In this document: positions 46,763 to 55,931 of the stretch, one piece after another | How positions within the stretch are numbered: position 1 is the first letter of the stretch | Layout of the letters: each line of letters begins with the position of its first letter | Program-made: the position numbers and the translations under genes | Assembly: GCA_944472155.2 (NCBI GenBank) | Contig: OX235279.1 | Span: forward strand, 59,989,564-60,053,563 | Direction of reading: 5' to 3' | Length of the DNA: 64,000 nt | Source of the DNA: Trichobilharzia szidati | Taxonomy: Eukaryota > Platyhelminthes > Trematoda > Strigeidida > Schistosomatidae | Notes under the pieces: generated by a model | What the model saw: only the letters and a program-made list of their open reading frames with translations | Database searches by the model: none | Told to the model about the DNA's origin: nothing

Positions 46763-49689
46763 TATTTCATGAAATTAAATGCTGCAAATTAGACCCCATA
46801 CTTTCGTTTTATATTTTATCATTTAAAAAGCTAACTACAGCTTACCTGTAACCAGCTATGATATCTTGATTACTTACATAGTGGTCTACTTTTCGCATTG
46901 CATATACTTCTTTTATTGGTGCAAGCTGTTTTTACGTGATTTTCAAAGGCACAGCTTGATTACACTTTGGGAACTGTCCCTAGCTGAGAACTACTGAGGT
47001 CAAATAATGAATTATAATTGAAGATTTATTTCATATGAGATGATATGAGATTATATTAGTTCTTTATTTTAAACTAACCGACTAAAAAGGTAACAACTCA
47101 TGAATAGTACAAGGTTATAATTCTGCGATAATTTATATGGATTTATAGCCTACACCTTGTTAGTCTCATAGTAATGTGCAGTAATTCAGAGTGAGATAAC
47201 TCATATTATACAGAATCGCTTACTGGTCAGCACGTGGTTTAAGCAATTTAAATGGGAGCCCTGATAGTGAGAGAGGATAATTCATCTTCAGAACAGCCTT
47301 CAACTGACTGAAGAAAGTGTCAAGGCATTTGCAAAATGTTAGTATATACTGAATACATAGAAATTCAAGTGTTTTATTAATAAATACATGTGATTAACGA
47401 ATCACAGTAGCTTGGTCGATAGAAAGAATTAAATTTGTAACTTTGATAGAAATAACAGAAGAGCATTTTTATACAAAACGAAAATTGACATTTGGCTATT
47501 TCAGTTACAGTGTCTATTTATTCCCAATGGAATCAACACGATGAAGAAGCGTTTCAGAAACTTAATTCTTGTCTGCCATCACTTCAGCAAATGCGTATAT
47601 AAAAAAAACATTAAACATAGATTACCAATGGAATTGAATCGAAATAAATTCTTCTGTTTCATTTTGTTCGCTAAGTAATTATTGACTTCGGTTTTTCACT
47701 TCGATCAGACCAAAGATAAAAACAATAAATCGCACACCTATTGGGTTCATTTAGTGTTACTGTCGGAATCATTTTTATCAGACTTAGTTAATTATTACAC
47801 ACTGATTTAGAAACGTGTGTGTGGAGAGAAGGAATTCTCGCATGACTAGTTTTGATAAACACTCGAAGAAGGAGAAATCCTTTCGTATAGCTTTACTTAG
47901 GAAAGAAATGCATTTATTTTGTATTAAAAGTAAACAGAACAAAATTCGATTTTTCATATCATAAAAATTAAGCACACTGATTTCTATACCTCAATTTTTA
48001 ACACCTGACTTGCTTAAGAATGCTTTTCTTCTAATCGTCTAATGACTCTCGCTTGTTTCTGCATTGCTTATAACTCACTAAGCATCAATGAGTAATTAAA
48101 AGATTGCAGTAAAATAATATCTACTGAGACTATATCCACTTTAGTAATGTGGAAGTTCAGGTATTTGAAAATCTATAGAAACGTTCTCATTTGCCTAAAT
48201 AAGATTCCATTTGTTAAAATTCACAACTGTGACATAATTTTTTACTTTCTATAATACTGACCCATTAAATTAGCGGATTTTTGGCACACTTATTTGTGCT
48301 GATCTAGCTGCATAGTTTACCATTTCTTCTCATTGTTACTTTTTATTCTTTTGACTCAAATATAAACTATTTCTACCTTGAAACCCTTATTCTAGTGGAT
48401 TAAATTATAAAAATGTAAGCAGCAGAGTTTAAACTTAGTGATGAAAATATGAAAGACTATTTCGCTTCCGAATGCTAACGCAGATGAATATTATAAACCA
48501 TATTTCTGTTGTTTGTATCAAATTTTGTTACGAATAGGATGTATTAGATTTTGAAGTGTTTTCAAACACACTATTAATACATTTATTCTTACATGACCTT
48601 ATTAACTTGTCCTCTGGTAAATGAAATCTGTGGCGGATTTTCATTCCTCTCACAATCGACCTAGATGAAACCAAAATTTATCACCATGATGATATATTAT
48701 GATGTGGAACAATAAGTGTATTTGAAACAATTTGATTGTATTTATTGTTTTATTTAGAGAAGAAGTCAATAATACTTCTATGAATTTAATGTTTTCTCTT
48801 TCTCTCTAATGAACTGCATTGTTCATTTAAAATAAAAACAAAATATTAATTCACAATCAGAAGAAAAAACGGCTTGTTGACACAAATATGGAAAAATACA
48901 CACGGTTCACGTCAATTTCTTTCTATGTTTTTCGACTTTAAGAAGTTTTTATACACAGGAAGGTTGGTGTGCATTTTTCAACCTGAAGACTAGTGGGTTT
49001 TATTCAGTGGTTATTCTGTCATATCAGCTAATGAAAAACCAACAAGTGATCAGTACAAGGGAAGGAATGTAACTTTACAGGAACATTAATTAAATCTATG
49101 TCAGATCTATGCATGCTTATATTATTCATCAAAGCTAAGTAGCTGATAACCAGATACACTAGTTTTTGGTATTCGTGACACACACATTAAAATAATCTGA
49201 AAAAGTGTGTGGATGTTTCCAACCATGGTGGTAATTCATACAATCTGTCCCAATTCGGAAAAGTTGTTAACAAAAGATATCAGTAATAAACGTCTACCAG
49301 AATTAGACAATGAGCAGTGATCACAATTCATGAATAAAAATTCATTTATATATCTCCAAGCGTATTAGCTTTTTGGATTTCAGCACTTCTCAATAACTCC
49401 GCTAAATAGTTCATGTTGGGATTACCTACCGATAAGAAGGAATTAGATCTCTTCATAGCGTTCGAATTCTGCTACTACTTAACCAGTGAGTTTTAGTGTT
49501 TTTATCAAAATGTTAAAAAAACACTTGGTTGCTCCATTCAAAATAGTCGATGAAAATAAAAACTAATTACACTAGCGTTTCCACCACTAAAATAATAATA
49601 CAACTAATTTGGTCTTTGCCACAATACAAGAACTTTAAACAAACATGAAAATAAAAAAGACCAGCAATTATTTCTAACCAGAAGACCGT
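46763..49689. other. Gene-free AT-rich stretch
   Basis: No coding, palindrome or RNA gene recognised. Confidence 0.4.
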
Positions 49690-49917
49690 CGGATGACATC
49701 GCGCGCCAGGCCATCTCTCGAGTGGAACCCAACGGGAAACAACGAGTTGGGCGTGGGTATGAGGATGATATGGTGGAGATCGTGCGAGGAAGAGATCATA
49801 GATTATTGGCAATTATGGAACCAATTAAAGAGGACCGCAGAAAATAGAACAAAGTAGAGGTGTATTGTTGAAGCCCTATGTTCCAGCTGGAACCCAAATG
49901 AACAACAATAATAAATA
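49690..49917 (+). mobile_element. RTE-type LINE, 3' end only
   Basis: It matches the last 230 bp of the LINE at 43.2 kb: ACATCGCGCGCCAGGCC, GAGTGGAACCC, GTTGAAGCCCTATGTTCCAG and an ACAATAATAAATAAT tail. Strong 5' truncation, typical of LINEs. Confidence 0.85.
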
Positions 49918-52400
49918 ATTACTTTAAACGAAATTAAAATATACTCTGTGTTTTATTACTTTCATCCGCTTGATAGAAGTTTAGTTAGTAATGCAACTGT
50001 GGTTAGCTGGATTCGGACCGTGAGTCACGCTTTGAACGAAAATACACCCTTACTTCTTACAGATGCTTTCAATGCACCCTATTAAATTTTTATTATTTTC
50101 TGATTTATAAAATTCAGCTTTCTCTTTAGAATACTTAGTCAACGTCATTATGAGATACATTTCCCTCTAACTGCAGACAAAGGTATATATGCTAATAGGT
50201 GCAACTGAAGGAGTGGAGCAGCCAGTGAACATTGTAATGTAAGTGGTGTAGTAAACTGACATATTTCTGAGCGTACAAATTTAGTTGTCACAACTACTGA
50301 TGTCAATTAATTTATCCTATTAAGATTAGGGTTCATTTCGAGACTATCCAAGTACAGTAAATCGATAAATAACTTGTGTGATAAAAAGCATATGTTAGTT
50401 GATATTCAGGTAGAAATGGATAAAACCTGTTGCTTTTGATGGAATCTGTCTGTCATACATTCCTCCGATTAATTTGTGAATTAGGGATATCCTTGCCATG
50501 AAGTGATTTCTTAGAGCAAGATGCGTGCTGAAGACATTAAAAGTGTATAAAGTACTTTCCATTCCTCCAACCTTTGAGTTTCCAAAGTAACACAAGCAAG
50601 CAGAGTAACTTATTATACAGACGCATATATATATATATATAAATATGCAAATAATGTTGAAAGTCGAAGGGTGAATAATGTGTTCATGTTACTTCAGTAG
50701 TGTTAACAACTACAGCAAAAGAAATAACTTTATTCGTCTATGTTGCAAAATACAGATGATACGCATGCATATTCTATTTTTACTGGATAACAAATATTTA
50801 CTGTATCCTACGAACCTTAGTTATATATGCCGGATTAAAACCCCTCCACTTATTAATTAAAAATTAAGTCCGATATTAGAACATAAACTACCAAGATCTC
50901 AAGATATGTTCTACACACTGACTGTTGAATTCAAACACAAAGATGACGCTAAAAGAATGTGAAGTACAGTGATTACAACAAACTTCTACTCTATCAAACG
51001 AATTATCATGTTTTAATTGTTACGAAAAATAGCGAAACTATAAGAACCTGGTTTTAAACAATGACAGGGATACTAGATATTGTTGAAATAGCTCACGGAC
51101 TACTTCATAAGCATATTGTAGTCAAAGTGTTTGAGAGTAAACCTATTTAAAGGACTTTCAGCAGTCGAAAGGTACTACTGATTAGTGTTACTGCTTGGGA
51201 ATCAGGCTACCTGATTCAAAGTAGACCAGTAGTAACTTCTTCCCAAACGAGCGGAATGACCTTTCACTACACAGATTATTTTTATGTGTTTAGAAAGCCT
51301 TTCTAGTTGACTTAAGTTGTTTTAAACAATTTACATTTATTAACAGCGTATCTCATCATGCTAGTGTGTTTTCTCTCACTGATTATCATTCATGGTGTCG
51401 AGCGGATCATATACTGTGATCTTTTAATTATCATTTTTAAAGGAAAAATGAGTTTTTACCGAAAACTGTGTACTTCGAAAATGAAGAATCTTAGGTTTCA
51501 GCAGAGTTTCTGCAGATTTTCTACTTGAGCTGTTAACAACTATGGTTCGCAGGTTATGTGTTACAAGTTGTGATAACATATGAAGAAAATAATCTCCAGA
51601 TACACTTTTTTTGAATTAACTGTCACATAAATTCATAGCAACACATAGGTCTAAATACCAATAGTCGATTACATTCAAATCCTGAGAGTCCAAAACATGT
51701 CTAATCATAAGGAATATCAAAGCCTAGTTTAACCAATGCTCTAAGTATATGAAAAATAAACAGTGACTGTTCTTTTGGAATTTATAGAAACTAGTTTTTC
51801 CTCACTTTTATGTATTTTATAGAGTGCTTTATTAATTTCGCATTCATTTAACGTTAGTTCAATAAATTGAGATTAAGGAGTTGTTTGCGAGTATTTGTAT
51901 CACATTACAAACAATTAATGAATAAGTACATGTGTTGCAAAGTTGACTCCTAACCTCAATTCTTTTTTTGAGGTGGTCTGTCTATGTATGCTCCCAGTAT
52001 TTCTTCGCTGTGATGTGCTAAACAATGAATATATTCAGTGTACTACGTGTGAAAACCACTATACATTGCTTCATAATCTTGAAAGTTTTATGTCATTGTA
52101 TTTAATAGATCGTCAAACCTATAAATGTAATGTTTGTGTAAGGTCCTACTTTTGAGTTTCGCTTTTACAACGCTTATAGGATGGGTAAAATATCTTTCGT
52201 CTTGTTTTAATACATAAATACGAAAAAGGCGTTAGAGCGAAGAAAATATTTTTCAACAAAGTTACTAACTAGATTGCACATTTGTGCATTTATAGTAAAT
52301 GGGTGAGAAAGTTCTAGAACTATTTCCGGTCAAGCTTCAAGTTGATAGATTGAATTATAATAAAGGTTTTTGTATTTCCCAATGAATGAAAAACATAACG
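49918..52400. other. Gene-free stretch; one cysteine-rich open frame
   Basis: No recognised gene. The 70-codon frame at 51943-52155 contains C-T-T-C and C-N-V-C pairs with an N-terminal hydrophobic run, but there is no known domain or splice support. Confidence 0.35.
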
Positions 52401-52414
52401 ATTTTGTTTTTTAC

Positions 52415-52453
52415 TGACGTTTCGCTATTTAATGCTGATAGCTTTATCAAAGT
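52415..52453 (-). ncRNA. Hammerhead-like PLE end (GAAACGTC type), degraded
   Basis: Minus strand: TTGATAA (two changes from CTGATGA), one extra A, stem II GCTAT/ATAGC, then GAAACGTC, the typical end of short-stem PLE hammerheads. It lies directly beside the target duplication of the next element. Probably a relic of an older PLE. Confidence 0.45.
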
Positions 52454-52488
52454 ATAATTAAACTGGAATTTTCAAAAGAATAGACACT

Positions 52489-52529
52489 GAACAAAGAGAA
52501 CTCTTTTCGATAAATTCATCATCAGGTTC
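52489..52529 (-). ncRNA. Hammerhead ribozyme, dimer left arm
   Basis: Stem I GAAC/GTTC, box CTGATGA, extra T, weak stem II GA...TC, GAAA, stem III AAGAG/CTCTT, cleavage-site T. All core positions are present. Confidence 0.8.
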
Positions 52530-52690
52530 TACAATTATATATACATTATAATGAATGAATGAATTAGTCTTATGAACGACATTAATGTTTAAATAACATC
52601 AAATCAATAATATTGATAAATTACAGCTGAACAGCATCAACATCAATTAAACTGAATGTCAGAAGAATTAGGAAAGGTAATGGTACAAAT

Positions 52691-53272
52691 TCATGAGTTT
52701 ATAGTCTCTACTGAGGGCCAGGGCAGTAGTAGGGGCTGGACTTGTTTCTTTTGGACACAGAGCGCTGGTTGTTTGAGGCGAATTGCAATAGCCTCTGCTG
52801 TTTGGAGTAAGCGGTGCTTCGAGGATTTTGGTAGTTTGTTGGGCACCCGGTATATTATGGAGAAGGATTCGTCTACGCTGGCTTTGTGACCGGTTTGCAC
52901 CAGATGGTCTAATATCGAGCTGTTAATACTTTTAACTACACCTTTACTTAGCCATAGTGGGATATGTTCTCGAGCACGAAAAATCAAGTTCCTAGAGCAA
53001 CGGCCAACATAACTCGCTCCACAAGCGCAGTTGAATTGATAAATACAATTTGAAGTGGCCAGTCTAGGTACTTCATCTTTCAGTCGAGGTAGCACCATCG
53101 GTCTTGTAGAGAATAAGATGTGTAGTTCGCCAGCATTAAAAGTCCTTTGAACTGCTTTTCTTAATTTCTTTGTAATTAACTCACTTGGTTTATCGCCCTT
53201 GAATTGTAGTCGTATATAAAGGGGCTTCTTGTTTACAGATAGTGGATCGTCCTTTTCGGCCGTCTTCGTCAT
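52691..53272 (-). CDS. PLE GIY-YIG endonuclease, minus copy
   Basis: 193 codons, open. It starts in the linker (LYIRLQFKGDKPSELITKKL, RAVQRTFNAG-like) and includes CIYQFNCACGASYVGRCSRN, SILDHLVQTGH and the terminal A-E-A-I-A-I-R. The reverse transcriptase is missing. It ends exactly at the dimer junction, so the ATG is probably fortuitous. Confidence 0.82.
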   Translation of the reverse strand: MTKTAEKDDPLSVNKKPLYIRLQFKGDKPSELITKKLRKAVQRTFNAGELHILFSTRPMVLPRLKDEVPRLATSNCIYQFNCACGASYVGRCSRNLIFRAREHIPLWLSKGVVKSINSSILDHLVQTGHKASVDESFSIIYRVPNKLPKSSKHRLLQTAEAIAIRLKQPALCVQKKQVQPLLLPWPSVETINS

Positions 53273-53639
53273 ATGTTCAAATTGTATTTATCAATTCAAC
53301 TGCGCTTGTGGAGCGAGTTATGTTGGCCGTTGCTCTAGGAACTTGATTTTTCGTGCTCGAGAACATATCCCACTATGGCTAAGTAAAAGTGTAGTTAAAA
53401 CTATTAACAGCTCGATATTAGACCATCTGGTGCAAACCGGTCACAAAGCCAGCGTTGAAGAATCCTTCTCTGTCATCCACCGGGTGCCCAACAAACTACC
53501 AAAATCCTCGAAGCACCGCTTACTCCAAACAGCAGAGGCTATTGCAATTCGCCTCAAACAACCAGCGCTCTGTGTCCAAAAGAAACAAGTCCAGCCCCTA
53601 CTACTGCCCTGGCCCTCAGTAGAGACTATAAACTCATGA
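53229..53639 (+). CDS. PLE GIY-YIG endonuclease, plus copy
   Basis: 136 codons; the part from about 53285 on is nearly identical to the minus copy, with a few substitutions. The first 18 codons are antisense of the minus copy's linker and are not PLE protein. It is open to the same C-terminus. Confidence 0.8.
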   Translation: MFTDSGSSFSAVFVICSNCIYQFNCACGASYVGRCSRNLIFRAREHIPLWLSKSVVKTINSSILDHLVQTGHKASVEESFSVIHRVPNKLPKSSKHRLLQTAEAIAIRLKQPALCVQKKQVQPLLLPWPSVETINS

Positions 53640-53800
53640 ATTTGTACCATTACCTTTCCTAATTCTTCTGACATTCAGTTTAATTGATGTTGATGCTGTT
53701 CAGCTGTAATTTATCAATATTATTGATTTGATGTTATTTAAACATTAATGTCGTTCATAAGACTAATTCATTCATTCATTATAATGTATATATAATTGTA

Positions 53801-53841
53801 GAACCTGATGATGAATTTATCGAAAAGAGTTCTCTTTGTTC
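53801..53841 (+). ncRNA. Hammerhead ribozyme, dimer right arm
   Basis: The identical 41-nt motif on the plus strand, in sense with the plus GIY-YIG frame. Confidence 0.8.
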
Positions 53842-53898
53842 AGTGTCTATTCTTTTGAAAATTTTAATGGGCATTTTTAATCAATTAAAATGGAATTT

Positions 53899-54574
53899 AC
53901 AAAATCTCAGCATATATATATAACAAAGAGTTGAGGGATGAGAAAATAGACTTAGGTCAAGTTAAAATACCAATGAAGATCACTCAACCAAATAACAAAG
54001 GTAATAGTACATCTGTTATGGTATCAAAATAAAGTTTACTAACTTGGTCATCGTTCGTTAGTCTGGGGTCATTTTTCCTTGTCAAGTTGGTCATTTGGTA
54101 AAGATAACAAAATCAAGTGTAGGTTGTTGGATTTGATCAATACTTAGAATTATAAAGGCAGTGTGTGTTTGCATAGTGAACTTGCATCTCACATTCGTGT
54201 TGATTTTGTCACTTCATGGGGGAGGGAGGTGTTGTAACCAGGTCAGATTCAGTTTTAGTCCATCATTCCAATGCCAAAATTTTTTCAAATTTTTAAAAGT
54301 AAACTTGGTTTGGGCGTATATAACTTGATAGATTGAAATTAAAATGTAATAATAATAAAGAGGAAGATCGGATAAAAACATAGTACGATCATAGTTACTG
54401 AGAAAATTAACTTTTCTGTGCAATTAGGGATTAAAGATGAAGTATTAACAAAATAGACTTAAAATCCGGATAAAAATAGGAATTAAAACATGTAAAAATT
54501 ACAGAAATAAATAGGAAGATTGGGTAAGAAATACTATAGGATAATCACTATTGTGAGAACCGACTTTTTATCAT
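53899..54574. other. Possible decayed PLE tail
   Basis: No coding. GAGGGATGAGAAAATAGACT resembles the 3' untranslated stretch of the 16-kb PLE, so this may be the tail of the fragment at 54.6 kb. Confidence 0.35.
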
Positions 54575-54755
54575 GGCCATGGTAGAGACAAGGGTTGGAT
54601 GTATTTCTTTTAAATACATAGCGTGGACTTGAACTTTTGGATCGCTAGTGCCTCAACTATGCTTAAACTTATTAATCTCACTCCTTCTGAGAATTTCGTT
54701 TGGATCTTGTATATGACCTTGAATGGATCTGAATGAATTGAATTCACCAGACTTT
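54575..54755 (-). pseudogene. PLE GIY-YIG C-terminal remnant
   Basis: The minus strand encodes DPFKVIYKIQTKFSEGVRL followed by a decayed I-V-E-A-L-A-I and a terminal K-K-Y-I-Q-P-L-S-L-P-W-P. This equals the last 55 residues of the PLE endonuclease frames elsewhere in the window, with a stop in the middle. Confidence 0.7.
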
Positions 54756-55010
54756 CTGTTAACAAACTATATACATAGAATTCTCTGCTAAACGTACTTC
54801 AGGTTGTATCTAGATTATTTTTTCCTGTGAATAAATTCTTCAGACAAATAGACGAATAATTTTTCCTACTGAGACACGTTTGGATTACATATTTGGCTTT
54901 TCCAACTTAACAACTACCCCTTTAAGATCTTTAATCATTCTCATCTCTATGACACTTGATTCAACCATTATACTTCTTTACTAATACTAAAAATAATTAA
55001 AAGTCAATCT

Positions 55011-55050
55011 GAACGAAGAATATTCTTTTCAATAATTTCTCTTCAGGTTC
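55011..55050 (-). ncRNA. Hammerhead ribozyme, palindrome B left arm
   Basis: Stem I GAAC/GTTC, CTGAAGA, stem II region GAAATTATT, GAAA, stem III AAGAA/TTCTT, cleavage-site C. Core complete. Confidence 0.78.
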
Positions 55051-55694
55051 TTACAATTATAAAGTATTATATTTGTTGTCGTTACAGTAAAGGCCAGTTA
55101 TGCGGCGGATTCATTTTGTACGTAGAATAGCAGATTAGTTATGGGGTGTCAAAATAAATAGTCGTATTTGTGTGACAAACGTGCGAGGCTGAATTCGATT
55201 ACAAAATATTGTGAAATGGGCGACAATGATGATGATTAGTCATAATAGATTTGTAGAGTGTGGGGTAGGAAAATTGACAAGTCAGTTCAAGGTTATAAAA
55301 GGTGTCAGGTGAGTGGCTACTACAAAGTGGAATGTGAAATGAAACAGGTGGAGGCATATATTCGTTATTTCATTATGAAGCTGTCATTGCAGTCTTGCTA
55401 TCTCCTCTTTAATGCATACTACTTTGTACTAGCCACTCACCTGACACCTTTTATAACCTTGAACTGACTTGCCAGTTTTCCTACCCCACACTCTACAAAT
55501 CTATTATGACTAATCACCATCATCGTTGTCTCCCATTTCACAATATTTTGTAATCGAATTCAGCCTCGCACGTTTGTCACACAAATACGACTATTTATTT
55601 TGACACCTCACAACTAATCTGTTATTCTACGTACAAAATGTATCCTCCGCATAACTGGCCTATATTGTAACGACAACAAATATTACATTTTATA

Positions 55695-55818
55695 TGTGTA
55701 AAACTTGGGCACTGTGGTGGTAAGTAATTCCATTTTAGTTTGTTTATTAGACATATATATATATATAATACTGCTTCACTGTGTGATATATCTAATAAAC
55801 AAACTAATATGGAATTAT
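55695..55818. mobile_element. 124-bp insertion in palindrome B
   Basis: Absent from the opposite arm and from copy A, and flanked by ATTTTATA on both sides (55687-55694, 55819-55826), an 8-bp duplication. Inside, TTTAGTTTGTTTATTAGA pairs with TCTAATAAACAAACTAA around a TA run. The ends themselves are not inverted repeats. An 8-bp duplication would fit hAT-like elements, but the missing terminal repeats argue against it. Confidence 0.7.
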
Positions 55819-55833
55819 ATTTTATAATTGTTA

Positions 55834-55873
55834 GAACCTGAGGAGAAATGATTGAAAGGAATATTCTTCGTTC
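55834..55873 (+). ncRNA. Hammerhead ribozyme, palindrome B right arm
   Basis: GAAC/GTTC, CTGAGGA (allowed by CTGANGA), GAAA, stem III AGGAA/TTCTT with one wobble pair, cleavage-site C. Core complete. Confidence 0.75.
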
Positions 55874-55931
55874 AGATTGACTTTTAATTCATAATATGGG
55901 AATATTCCACACTATCAAACCTAAAAATAAT

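Larger units (their letters stand above)
52472..53882. mobile_element. PLE head-to-head inverted dimer
   Basis: The arms 52467-53054 (minus copy) and 53276-53863 (plus copy) are 588-bp inverted repeats; the spacer 53055-53275 is a further 221 bp of the minus copy. Each arm has the GIY-YIG domain, 3' tail and a hammerhead. AATTAAACTGGAATTT (52456-52471) and AATTAAAATGGAATTT (53883-53898) form a 16-bp target duplication with one mismatch, so both halves arrived together. Confidence 0.87.
54998..55920. mobile_element. Palindromic non-autonomous PLE-like element, copy B
   Basis: Inverted arms (about 54998-55328 and 55429-55920) around a 100-bp hinge. It is the reverse complement of copy A at 42 kb, including the hinge. 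CTAAAAATAAT lies on both sides (54987-54997, 55921-55931), an 11-bp target duplication different from that of copy A. The right arm has a 124-bp insertion. A 69-codon frame inside (55258-55467) is arm plus hinge and probably not coding. Confidence 0.87.

Noticed and set aside
53441..53674. Minus open frame matching the plus frame at 52656-52889
   Set aside because: Both are antisense of the two GIY-YIG frames; they match only because the locus is an inverted repeat.
55258..55467. 69-codon frame, with a near-identical partner on the minus strand at 43584-43793
   Set aside because: It consists of palindrome arm and hinge. The similarity between the two loci is explained by the repeat, and no domain is seen. 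Third-position bias could not be tested.
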